Positions 1-6,178 of a stretch of 15,244 nt of DNA are shown here, one piece after another (the stretch's first letter is position 1; each line of letters begins with the position of its first letter). This DNA comes from Rhodobiaceae bacterium. GTDB taxonomy: Bacteria > Pseudomonadota > Alphaproteobacteria > RS24. Under the pieces are notes generated by a model, which saw only the letters and a list, made by a program, of their open reading frames with translations, did no database searches and was not told where the DNA came from. Location: the NCBI GenBank assembly GCA_002683515.1, contig NYTN01000045.1, positions 1-15,244 on the forward strand. The letters are read 5' to 3'. The translations under genes were made by a program, and so were the position numbers.

Positions 1-57
1 ATCAGTTGAAGGCACACCCTGAGTATTCTCTGCATCTCCGCTTTTTTGAGACGCCAA
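1..57 (-). CDS. rimM: Probable 5' end of rimM (ribosome maturation factor), cut by window edge
   Basis: A reading frame opens with TTG at 57-55, directly after the rpsP stop codon (60-58), and stays open to the window edge. It would begin MASQKSGDAENTQG. An AAGGA element about seven bases upstream, inside the end of rpsP, supports this start. The identification rests mainly on context: in Alphaproteobacteria ffh-rpsP is usually followed by rimM (16S rRNA processing factor that binds S19) and then trmD. The visible residues are a low-complexity N-terminal stretch and do not reach the RimM core, so the family cannot be confirmed from sequence. An ATG in another frame at 35-33 (MQRIL...) is a competing start. 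Confidence 0.4.
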   Translation of the reverse strand, partial: MASQKSGDAENTQGVPSTD

Positions 58-534
58 TTAGTCTTCCTTTTCAGCCTCTTCAGCAGGAGCCTCTTCAGCA
101 GCAGCCTCTTCAGCAGGAGCTTCTTCAGCAGCAGCTTCTTCAGCAGGAGCCTCTTCAGCAGGGGCTTCAGCAGCAGCTTTCTCGGCTTCTTTGGCAGCTT
201 CTTCAGCTTCTTGTTTCGCAGCCAGACGCTCTTGTGCTTTAACACCAGGAACAGCTTTTTGTGGGTTGTTGCGCTCTGTGCGCTTCCACATGCCAGCTTC
301 ATCCAAAAATCTTGAGACACGATCAGATGGCTTTGCACCTTTTTCGAGCCAGTGCTTGATACGATCTAGCTCAAGTTGCAGGCGCTCGGTGTTATCTTTC
401 GGTAAAAGAGGGTTATAGATACCCACTCTTTCAATAAACCGACCATCACGCGGCATTCTGCTGTCGGCAACAACAATACGGTAATAAGGACGTTTCTTTG
501 CCCCGCCTCGGGACATACGAATTTTAAGTGCCAT
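58..534 (-). CDS. rpsP: 30S ribosomal protein S16 with long Ala/Glu-rich C-terminal tail
   Basis: S16 is a small-subunit protein that binds 16S rRNA early and is needed for 30S assembly. The S16 core is clear in the first ~85 residues: MALKIRMSRGGAKKRPYYRIV at the start, then DSRMPRDGRFIERVGIYNP, and a helical part with DRIKHWLEKGAKPSDRV. The protein has 158 residues. The core is about 80, and alphaproteobacterial S16 proteins often carry extensions. Here residues ~100-158 are an extension that becomes a tandem acidic repeat of EEAPA/EEAAA units and ends in EKED. The ATG is preceded by AAGGA nine bases upstream. The gene lies 27 bases downstream of ffh on the same strand, so the two are probably co-transcribed, with the likely rimM abutting its stop. 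The family call is secure; the role of the tail is unknown. Confidence 0.97.
   Translation of the reverse strand: MALKIRMSRGGAKKRPYYRIVVADSRMPRDGRFIERVGIYNPLLPKDNTERLQLELDRIKHWLEKGAKPSDRVSRFLDEAGMWKRTERNNPQKAVPGVKAQERLAAKQEAEEAAKEAEKAAAEAPAEEAPAEEAAAEEAPAEEAAAEEAPAEEAEKED
75..164 (-). repeat. Six 15-bp tandem repeats inside rpsP encoding the EEAPA/EEAAA tail
   Basis: On the plus strand the unit cctcttcagcaggag or a close variant (cctcttcagcagcag, cttcttcagcaggag, cttcttcagcagcag, cctcttcagcagggg) recurs without a break at 75, 90, 105, 120, 135 and 150. The units differ at only a few positions. Each unit encodes five residues, so gain or loss of one would keep the frame and change the tail length. 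A shortened, degenerate unit follows at about 165-180. This is direct sequence observation; variability between strains is inference. Confidence 0.93.
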
Positions 535-561
535 TGGTTATATTCCTTTCAAATCACTTAA

Positions 562-2085
562 TCATTTCTTCTTAGGGGGAAAACTAGGCTTCCCACCGCC
601 CGAAAACGGGTCGGAGAAAGACGATCCCCCTAATTGTTTGGAAAGCTGGTCAAAATCCGGCAGTTGATTACCGGTTGGTAAATCAGCAGGAAGGTCAGCC
701 GGTAAATCAGCGGGAAGGTTTCCACCTAATCCACCCATATTGCCACCCAGACCACCACCGAGCGCACCCATCATGCCTGACAGCCCGCCCTTGCCCAGTT
801 TTTTCATCATATCCGCCATTTGGCGGTGCATTTTAATAAGCTTGTTAACATCCTGAACCTGCGTACCGGATCCGGCGGCGACCCGCTTTTTGCGGCTGGC
901 ATTCAGTAATTTCGGATTGTCTTTTTCAGCCTGCGTCATTGACGAGACAATCGCGGCCTGACGAATAAGCTCTTTATCATCCATACCGAGATTACCAAGC
1001 TGTTTAGCCTTTTTGCCTAAAAGATTACCGGGCAACATATTTAACACACCGGCCATGCCGCCCATTCGTTGCATTTGTTTGAGCTGTTCCGCCATATCTT
1101 CCAGCGTGAACTGCCCTTTTTTCATGCGCGCCGCCATTTTTTCGGCTTTTTCGGCATCAAATGTTTCGGCAGCTTTTTCGACCAGTCCAACGACATCGCC
1201 CATGCCAAGGATACGACCGGCGATGCGCTGGGCATCAAAGGCCTCAATTTTATCAGTACCTTCACCCGTACCCAAAAACTTAATTGGAACGCCGGTGACA
1301 TGCCGCATGGAAAGAGCCGCACCACCGCGCCCGTCACCTTCGGTTCGGGTCAAGACGATCCCGCTTAGGCTGACACGTTGACTGAATTTCTCGGCAATCG
1401 TAACCGCTTCCTGACCCGTTAGACTGTCAGCAACCAGCAAAACTTCTTTCGGCGTGGCAATTTTTTCAATCTCGGAAAGCTCTGCCATAAGCGCTTCATC
1501 TGCATTCGTACGTCCTGCGGTATCGAGCATGACCACATCAAACCCACCAAGCCGACCAGCATCCAGCGCAAGCTGGGCAATAGAAACAGGGCGTTGCCCT
1601 TCAACAATCGGCAGGGTTTCAACGTCGATTTGTTCTCCCAGCACCCGCAGCTGTTCCATCGCCGCCGGACGAGACGTATCCAAAGACGCCATAAGAACCT
1701 TTTTTTTCTCACCCTTCAGGCGGAGGGCAATTTTTGCGGTACTCGTGGTTTTACCGGAACCTTGAAGACCCACCATCATCACAGGGACGGGCGGCACAGC
1801 TTCAAATGAGAGCGGCACTGCCTCACCGAGCATAGTGACCAACTCGTCGTGAACGATCTTAATAACTTGCTGGCCTGGCTTTACGGATTTTAGAACATTG
1901 GCTCCCACCGCCGCAGGTTTCACGGATGCGATAAAATCTTTGACTACAGGCAGGGCGACATCAGCTTCCAATAGCGCATTGCGGACTTCCTGAAGCGCGG
2001 CATCGACATCTTTTTCAGACAGCGCACCGCGTCCGGTCAAGCGGTCAAATATACCTTCCAGATTTTCAGACAGTGTTTCAAACAT
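562..2085 (-). CDS. ffh: Signal recognition particle protein Ffh (SRP54 GTPase)
   Basis: Ffh binds SRP RNA and the signal sequences of nascent inner-membrane proteins, and docks with FtsY in a GTP-dependent way. Domains: the N domain covers residues ~1-90. The G domain follows, with P-loop GLQGSGKT (106-113), DTSRPAA (136-142), G3 DTAGR (188-192) and the closing GTGE (272-275). The Met-rich M domain covers ~300-440, including MKKGQFTLEDM and QMQRMGGMAGVLNMLPG. At the G4 position the protein reads TRTEGDGRGG (246-255), with Glu249 where the SRP GTPase motif TKxD/TRxD has Asp. A flexible tail from ~435 to 507 is Gly/Met-rich, then has PADL repeats, and ends in a basic KPSFPPKKK. At 507 residues it is longer than E. 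coli Ffh (~450). The ATG start lacks a strong Shine-Dalgarno. It lies upstream of rpsP and is divergent from dapF. Confidence in the family is very high. Confidence 0.98.
   Translation of the reverse strand: MFETLSENLEGIFDRLTGRGALSEKDVDAALQEVRNALLEADVALPVVKDFIASVKPAAVGANVLKSVKPGQQVIKIVHDELVTMLGEAVPLSFEAVPPVPVMMVGLQGSGKTTSTAKIALRLKGEKKKVLMASLDTSRPAAMEQLRVLGEQIDVETLPIVEGQRPVSIAQLALDAGRLGGFDVVMLDTAGRTNADEALMAELSEIEKIATPKEVLLVADSLTGQEAVTIAEKFSQRVSLSGIVLTRTEGDGRGGAALSMRHVTGVPIKFLGTGEGTDKIEAFDAQRIAGRILGMGDVVGLVEKAAETFDAEKAEKMAARMKKGQFTLEDMAEQLKQMQRMGGMAGVLNMLPGNLLGKKAKQLGNLGMDDKELIRQAAIVSSMTQAEKDNPKLLNASRKKRVAAGSGTQVQDVNKLIKMHRQMADMMKKLGKGGLSGMMGALGGGLGGNMGGLGGNLPADLPADLPADLPTGNQLPDFDQLSKQLGGSSFSDPFSGGGKPSFPPKKK
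677..724 (-). repeat. Two 24-bp repeats encoding PADL repeats in the Ffh tail
   Basis: The plus strand carries ggtaaatcagcaggaaggtc... at 677 and ggtaaatcagcgggaaggtt... at 701, so two 24-base copies lie head to tail with few differences. They encode the LPADLPADLPADLP stretch in the C-terminal tail of Ffh (about residues 456-470). The repeat keeps the frame. Confidence 0.8.
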
Positions 2086-2108
2086 GTCTTTGTTTCATCC
2101 ACTCATTT

Positions 2109-2240
2109 AAATATTCACAACCAAACAGTCACAGCCATTTTCGTGAATAATTTCCAACCGATAATGCACCCGAGGACGAATATCGTTGTCGGGTGTTGAT
2201 TTTGCTCCAGCGAGCTAAAACCAGATAAGGTAACTTATCT
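2109..2240 (-). ncRNA. Candidate structured 5' leader (or small RNA) upstream of ffh: four adjacent stem-loops
   Basis: Four stem-loops lie almost end to end in the gene-free region before ffh. (1) 2223-2240: AGATAAG/CTTATCT, a perfect 7-bp stem with a 4-base loop. (2) 2200-2220: TTTT-GCTC paired with GAGC-(T)-AAAA, 8 bp with one bulge and a 4-base loop. (3) 2167-2195: CACCCGA/TCGGGTG, 7 bp, then one mismatch, then GACGA/TCGTT (one G-T pair), closing on a 3-base loop. (4) 2109-2153: AAAT-ATTCAC paired with GTGAAT-(A)-ATTT, 10 bp with one bulge and a 24-base loop. All pairings are read directly. If the promoter at 2256-2284 is real, all four lie in the ffh 5' leader of about 165 nt. I see no SRP RNA, tRNA, tmRNA or known riboswitch signature. 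None ends in a T-run typical of a terminator on either strand. The strand is inferred. Confidence 0.4.
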
Positions 2241-2255
2241 CTGTAATTTCAAGGC

Positions 2256-2284
2256 AAATTAGGCAGAGAATGAGAGAAAGTCAA
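2256..2284 (-). promoter_or_regulatory. Candidate sigma-70-type promoter for ffh-rpsP
   Basis: On the minus strand a -35-like TTGACT (2284-2279; five of six to TTGACA) is followed after 17 bases by TAATTT (2261-2256; three of six to TATAAT). Alphaproteobacterial housekeeping promoters often have a good -35 and a poor -10, so this is plausible. Transcription would start near 2249, just before the first of the four stem-loops. Confidence 0.35.
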
Positions 2285-2344
2285 GTAAAGCAGATGCTTA
2301 CATCTAGCCTAGCGTATCGTATTTGATGCAAAACTGGCTATTTT

Positions 2345-2367
2345 CGCCTATTCTGCCTATATAGGCG
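2345..2367. promoter_or_regulatory. Perfect 12-bp palindrome within a larger inverted repeat, upstream of dapF
   Basis: GCCTATATAGGC at 2355-2366 is its own reverse complement. A further copy of the half-site, CGCCTAT at 2345-2351, pairs with ATAGGCG at 2361-2367, so three half-sites lie in 23 bases. It sits 42 bases before the dapF start and about 60 bases behind the candidate ffh promoter. The form fits a binding site for a dimeric regulator, but no known operator matches. A further small inverted repeat, AGATG-CTTA-CATCT, lies at 2292-2305. The rest of 2086-2408 holds no reading frame I can support. Confidence 0.35.
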
Positions 2368-2408
2368 CTATTGACTTGAATATGTAAACGCAATTTGGGA
2401 CCCCCGTT

Positions 2409-3317
2409 GTGACTAATACAAACGGACAGGATAATTTGAGACCTTTCTCCCGCATGAATGGGCTGGGGAACGATTTCATCATTTTTGATGTGATGGATAA
2501 TGATGCCTCATTGCCTGATGATATCTCCCAAAATGTGTGGCGTAACATTGCCGATAGAGATAATCCTGCGACCAAAGGCTGTGATCAGATTTTGATTTTG
2601 CGCCCCCCCCATGCACAGGGGGATTGCTTCATGGATATCCTAAACGCCGATGGCAGTCGGGCTGAATCCTGCGGTAATGGCACGAGAGCTGTGGCCGCTT
2701 ATATTGCCAAGCATTCAGGCCAAAACAACCCTGTGATTGAAACACTTGGCGGGTCGCTAAGCTGTGCGGTTTTGCCGGGAAATCGCGTAGAAGTCACTAT
2801 GCCGGCACCAAAATTTGCTTGGACGGACATTCCTGTTGCTGAGGAGATCAAAACCAATGGCGTGAAATTACATGATGAATTGCCACCGGCTTTTTTGGTG
2901 AATGTCGGTAATCCACATGCAGTGTTCTTCGCCTCCAAAAAAACCAAATGGATGGCATCTAAATATGGCAGTGATCTTGAAATGCATCCTCTCTTTCCGC
3001 AACAGGCAAATATTAATTTTGCCCAAATATTGCGTGATTTTGAGAGAGCGACGATTTTACTCCACACATGGGAGCGCGGTGCCGGGCTGACTAAAGCCTG
3101 TGGTACCGGTGCTTGTGCCACGGCTATCGCCGCTATTGAACTGGGCGCAACCCGATTACCTGACGGCACATTACGCACCGAGGTGGATATAATCCCACCT
3201 GTTAATCAAGACAGGAATGAAAGCGACATTATAACCATTCGTTATCAACCGGGCGCAGAGACCTATATAATGCGTGGACCTGCTGAATTTGAATTTGACG
3301 GGAAGGTAAGCCTGTGA
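2409..3317 (+). CDS. dapF: Diaminopimelate epimerase
   Basis: DapF interconverts LL- and meso-diaminopimelate in the cytoplasm, the penultimate step of lysine synthesis and the source of the peptidoglycan cross-linking residue. The two catalytic cysteines are visible: Cys88 in ESCGNGTRA and Cys231 in KACGTGACA. Other family signatures are MNGLGNDF (16-23), GCDQ (57-60), NVGNPHAVFF (165-174) and the WERGAGLT run before the second cysteine. The length of 302 residues is slightly above the usual ~275-290. The chosen start is GTG at 2409, with GGGA about eight bases upstream. The next in-frame ATG (2454) would remove residues just before MNGLGNDF, where homologues normally have a short beta strand, so it is less likely. 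The gene overlaps mtaB by four bases. It contains an 8-C run at 2603-2610. Confidence 0.96.
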   Translation: MTNTNGQDNLRPFSRMNGLGNDFIIFDVMDNDASLPDDISQNVWRNIADRDNPATKGCDQILILRPPHAQGDCFMDILNADGSRAESCGNGTRAVAAYIAKHSGQNNPVIETLGGSLSCAVLPGNRVEVTMPAPKFAWTDIPVAEEIKTNGVKLHDELPPAFLVNVGNPHAVFFASKKTKWMASKYGSDLEMHPLFPQQANINFAQILRDFERATILLHTWERGAGLTKACGTGACATAIAAIELGATRLPDGTLRTEVDIIPPVNQDRNESDIITIRYQPGAETYIMRGPAEFEFDGKVSL

Positions 3318-4615
3318 GCAAAAATGATGACCTTACAGTCAGGAATTTTGGTTGCCGCCTCAATGCCCTTGATGGCGATCATATTCGTGATGCCGCGACC
3401 AAGGCAGGTCTGGCGCAAGCCACCATCATTAACAGTTGTGCCGTAACATCTGAAGCCGTCAGGCAAGCACGTCAAGCTGTTCGTAAAGCGGCAAAAGCTA
3501 AACCGGAAACTCCGATTATTGTGACAGGCTGTGCCGCCCAAACTGACGGCGATGCCTTCGCCGCCATGCCGGAAGTCAGTCAGGTACTTGGTAATGAGGA
3601 AAAATTTCTCGCCGCCTCTTATGCGTCAGAAAATATGCACCAAGCCGAGACGCTAGAAAACACCAAAGCTTTACAGGTAAGAGATATTATGGAGATCACC
3701 CGCGCTGTGCCGCGCTCCAATGTACCCCAACAAAGTCGCGCGCGGGCTTTTGTCCAAGTGCAAACAGGTTGTGACCATAGATGCACATTTTGTATCATTC
3801 CCTTCGGGCGCGGAAATTCTCGTTCAACCCCGATAACAGAGGTCGTAAAGAATTGCCAAACACTTGTGTCATCAGGTCATCGTGAAATTGTTCTCACTGG
3901 CGTCGACATTACAAGCTGGGGAGCTGACCTTGAGGGCCATGAACACGACGGATTAAGCGCATTGGTATCAGCCATATTGGAAAACACACCTGCGCTGGAG
4001 CGGCTTCGTCTGTCATCCGTGGATGCGGTAGAACTGGATGCCAAACTGCTTGAACGTATTATACTGGACGAACGTGTCATGCCCCATTTGCATCTTTCTT
4101 TGCAAGCCGGTGACGATATGATTTTAAAACGTATGAAACGCCGTCACACACGTGAGGATGCAATAACTTTTTGCCGTGAGATGAAAGCCAAAAGACCTGA
4201 TATGGTTTTTGGCGCTGATATCATTGCGGGCTTTCCGACAGAAACAGATGCAATGTTCGAGAACTCTCTCAGGCTCGTGAAAGAGTGTCAGATTGTCTGG
4301 TTACATGTTTTTCCGTTCTCGCCCCGCCCCGACACACCAGCAGCTAAAATGCCTCAGCTCTCTTCACAAACCATTAAGGAGCGCGCTAGATTACTGCGCG
4401 CCGCCGGAGATGAAGTCCGACAAGAATGGTTGGAAACCCAAATCGGCACCACAGTGAAAGGCCTGATTGAAAAACCGGGTCAGGCAAGAAGTGAAACTTT
4501 TGCCATGATTGATTTTTCTGATGAACAAAAAGAGGCCATGCCCATAGGCGACATATATAATTTTGATATCACTGGACATGATGGCACAAAATTAATTGGA
4601 AAGCGCCTCGCATGA
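3314..4615 (+). CDS. mtaB: tRNA t6A37 methylthiotransferase MtaB (radical SAM)
   Basis: MtaB adds a methylthio group to t6A37 in tRNAs that read ANN codons, using two 4Fe-4S clusters and S-adenosylmethionine. The N-terminal MTTase domain has three cluster cysteines: Cys14 (NFGCRLN), Cys42 (NSCAVT) and Cys73 (TGCAAQ). The radical SAM domain has CDHRCTFC (Cys153, Cys157, Cys160), then IIPFGRGNSRS, DITSWG and SLQAGDD. A C-terminal TRAM-like domain spans roughly 370-433. NFGCRLN and the TRAM end favour MtaB over MiaB or RimO. At 433 residues it is of normal length. The start is GTG at 3314 within the GTGA overlap with the dapF stop, implying translational coupling. The stop overlaps a mini-ORF leading to ftsY. 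Genes dapF, mtaB and ftsY probably form one transcript. Confidence 0.95.
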   Translation: MSKNDDLTVRNFGCRLNALDGDHIRDAATKAGLAQATIINSCAVTSEAVRQARQAVRKAAKAKPETPIIVTGCAAQTDGDAFAAMPEVSQVLGNEEKFLAASYASENMHQAETLENTKALQVRDIMEITRAVPRSNVPQQSRARAFVQVQTGCDHRCTFCIIPFGRGNSRSTPITEVVKNCQTLVSSGHREIVLTGVDITSWGADLEGHEHDGLSALVSAILENTPALERLRLSSVDAVELDAKLLERIILDERVMPHLHLSLQAGDDMILKRMKRRHTREDAITFCREMKAKRPDMVFGADIIAGFPTETDAMFENSLRLVKECQIVWLHVFPFSPRPDTPAAKMPQLSSQTIKERARLLRAAGDEVRQEWLETQIGTTVKGLIEKPGQARSETFAMIDFSDEQKEAMPIGDIYNFDITGHDGTKLIGKRLA

Positions 4616-4641
4616 CTGCACGAAAAGAGAAACGAAACTGA
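4612..4641 (+). other. Nine-codon mini-ORF (MTARKEKRN) bridging mtaB and ftsY
   Basis: ATG at 4612 overlaps the mtaB stop as ATGA. The frame reads nine codons and ends at TGA 4639-4641, which overlaps the ftsY ATG as TGATG. Both junctions are the kind used in translational coupling, and ftsY itself has only a weak purine-rich stretch before it. Ribosomes ending mtaB could therefore pass through this minicistron to reach ftsY. The overlap geometry is visible; use of the ORF is inference. Confidence 0.3.
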
Positions 4642-5561
4642 TGGGTATTTTTGACCGCCTAAAGACCGGCCTCTCAAGATCAAGCCGCGCTCTTGGTGAA
4701 AACCTTGGGAGCATTATTGGCCGCCGCAGGTTGGACAAGGAAACACTTCAGGAGCTTGAAGAATTGCTTATAAGCTCTGATCTGGGTCTATCCGCATCAG
4801 CAGATATTATTGCTAACATTGCGCAGAAAAAAATCGAAGGCGATGTTTCAGAAGCCGAAGTCAAAGAAATGCTTGCTTCTGAAATAACAGACAAACTCAC
4901 CCCCCATAGCAGTCCGTTAAATCCGTACACACATCAGCCCTATGTCATTCTTATGACGGGGGTAAACGGTGCAGGTAAAACCACTACCATTGGCAAACTG
5001 GCCAACAAATTTCAAAGTGAAGGCAAATCCGTAATGCTTGCGGCGGGTGATACATTCCGAGCCGCCGCTATTGAACAACTCACCATCTGGGGAGAGCGCG
5101 CCAATGTGCCAGTGGTCACCACCAAGCAAGGCGGTGATGCCGCTGGGTTGGCCTTTGACGCTTTACAACAAGCCAAAACTTCCGGCACAGATATTTTAAT
5201 GATTGATACGGCGGGACGTTTGCAATCGAATACCGACCTCATGGCTGAACTAGAAAAAATTATCCGTGTGCTGCGCAAAATTGACCCTAATGTGCCACAC
5301 GCCTCGCTCCTTATTCTGGATGCCACAACCGGGCAAAACGCTCTCGCGCAGGCAGAGATATTTCAAAAATCTGCCGAAACTTCTGGGATTATTATGACTA
5401 AACTTGATGGTACGGCGCGCGGCGGGGTACTGGTTGCGATTGCTGAGCGCCTCCACCTACCAATACATTATATAGGTGTGGGTGAAACGGCTGAAGATCT
5501 TCTTCTTTTTGATGCTTCGTCCTACGCCCGTGCGCTTGTTGGGCTTGAGGATATCGCTTAA
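4641..5561 (+). CDS. ftsY: Signal recognition particle receptor FtsY
   Basis: FtsY is the membrane-associated SRP receptor GTPase that pairs with Ffh. The chosen start ATG (4641) gives 306 residues beginning MGIFDRLKTGLSRSSRALGE, the usual amphipathic membrane-binding start of the N domain. A TTG 45 bases upstream would lie inside mtaB and adds nothing family-like. The G domain has P-loop GVNGAGKTTTIGKL (107-120), DTFRAAAIEQL (137-147), G3 DTAGR (189-193), G4 TKLDGTARGG (253-262, with the normal Asp) and GVGE (279-282). The long acidic A domain of E. coli FtsY is absent, as in many alphaproteobacterial receptors. It is the last gene of the dapF-mtaB-ftsY run and converges with the NUDIX gene, with only six bases between the stops. 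I see no clear terminator between them. Confidence 0.97.
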   Translation: MGIFDRLKTGLSRSSRALGENLGSIIGRRRLDKETLQELEELLISSDLGLSASADIIANIAQKKIEGDVSEAEVKEMLASEITDKLTPHSSPLNPYTHQPYVILMTGVNGAGKTTTIGKLANKFQSEGKSVMLAAGDTFRAAAIEQLTIWGERANVPVVTTKQGGDAAGLAFDALQQAKTSGTDILMIDTAGRLQSNTDLMAELEKIIRVLRKIDPNVPHASLLILDATTGQNALAQAEIFQKSAETSGIIMTKLDGTARGGVLVAIAERLHLPIHYIGVGETAEDLLLFDASSYARALVGLEDIA

Positions 5562-5567
5562 AGCAAC

Positions 5568-6143
5568 TTAACCGGTATACTTAAAGCCCGGTGTGGCGAG
5601 CCAATCCTCCGGTTGGGGCGCAGGCGGGAAATTTTCCATATCTCGCGTTTCGTGAAAATATTTTAGCGCCCAATAAACACTCGGAAAAGCCAGCTCAGCC
5701 CAGGGAATTTCCTCCCAGTCTAATAAAGCAACTTCAACAGTTTCATCCCCGGCGGCAATGTCGGGAGAACGTAAATCGCCACGATAAAATATCTGCACCT
5801 GACTGATACGCTCAACATTATAAATTGCCAGCAAGGGCCCGATGTCGACATCCGCACAGGCTTCCTCTTTTGCCTCGCGGGCGGCACCTTGTTGGGTGGT
5901 CTCTAACTGTTCCATGAAACCTGCAGGGAGTGTCCAGAAGCCTTTACGAGGCTCAATATCCCTCCGACACATAAGAATCTTGCCCTCCCATAGAGCAACA
6001 ACACCGGCGACAATTTTCGGGTTCACATAATCAATAAAACCGCATGTGTCGCAAATATCTCTGGTGTAAGTGTCATTATCCGGGGCGCGTTTCGAAAAAA
6101 GCGGGGCGTGATTGTAATCTCGTGATTTATCCTGAAAAACCAT
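5568..6143 (-). CDS. NUDIX hydrolase with N-terminal zinc-ribbon-like segment
   Basis: NUDIX enzymes cleave nucleoside diphosphates linked to another group. The NUDIX box is visible as GFMEQLE...REAKEEA, with the spacing GX5EX7REUXEE (about residues 75-95). An N-terminal CDTCGFIDYVNPK (residues ~32-44) resembles the zinc-ribbon NUDIX subgroup related to NudC, but only one CxxC pair is present. Substrate cannot be stated; ADP-ribose or NADH-like substrates are typical of relatives. The start chosen is ATG 6143, preceded by GAGG seven bases away. A GTG at 6161 would add six residues (MPRGIQ) without a visible ribosome site. It follows ccmG by 35 bases on the same strand, so it is likely the last gene of the ccm transcript, perhaps unrelated in function. 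Confidence 0.88.
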   Translation of the reverse strand: MVFQDKSRDYNHAPLFSKRAPDNDTYTRDICDTCGFIDYVNPKIVAGVVALWEGKILMCRRDIEPRKGFWTLPAGFMEQLETTQQGAAREAKEEACADVDIGPLLAIYNVERISQVQIFYRGDLRSPDIAAGDETVEVALLDWEEIPWAELAFPSVYWALKYFHETRDMENFPPAPQPEDWLATPGFKYTG

Positions 6144-6178
6144 TTGAATCCCTCGCGGCACTAAAACGCAGATAATAA

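Noticed and set aside
46..315. Open frames on the plus strand across the rpsP repeat (Gln/Leu-rich and Ser/Phe-rich translations)
   Set aside because: They are antisense readings of the 15-bp repeat that encodes the S16 tail. A three-fold periodic repeat keeps several frames open; no ribosome site or family match.
2086..2285. Possible SRP RNA (ffs) or tRNA gene upstream of ffh
   Set aside because: The conserved SRP RNA apical motif (GGAAG...AGCA type) is absent. The GCTC-GCTG-GAGC stem looks like a tRNA D-arm, but its loop is too short and no anticodon or T-arm follows.
2371..2399. Promoter for dapF from TTGACT at 2371-2376
   Set aside because: No acceptable -10 sequence lies 16-18 bases downstream (TTTGGG), so it was not called.
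5571..5592. Terminator between ftsY and the NUDIX gene from ACCGG...CCGGT
   Set aside because: A five-pair stem with a 12-base loop and no T-run; too weak to call.
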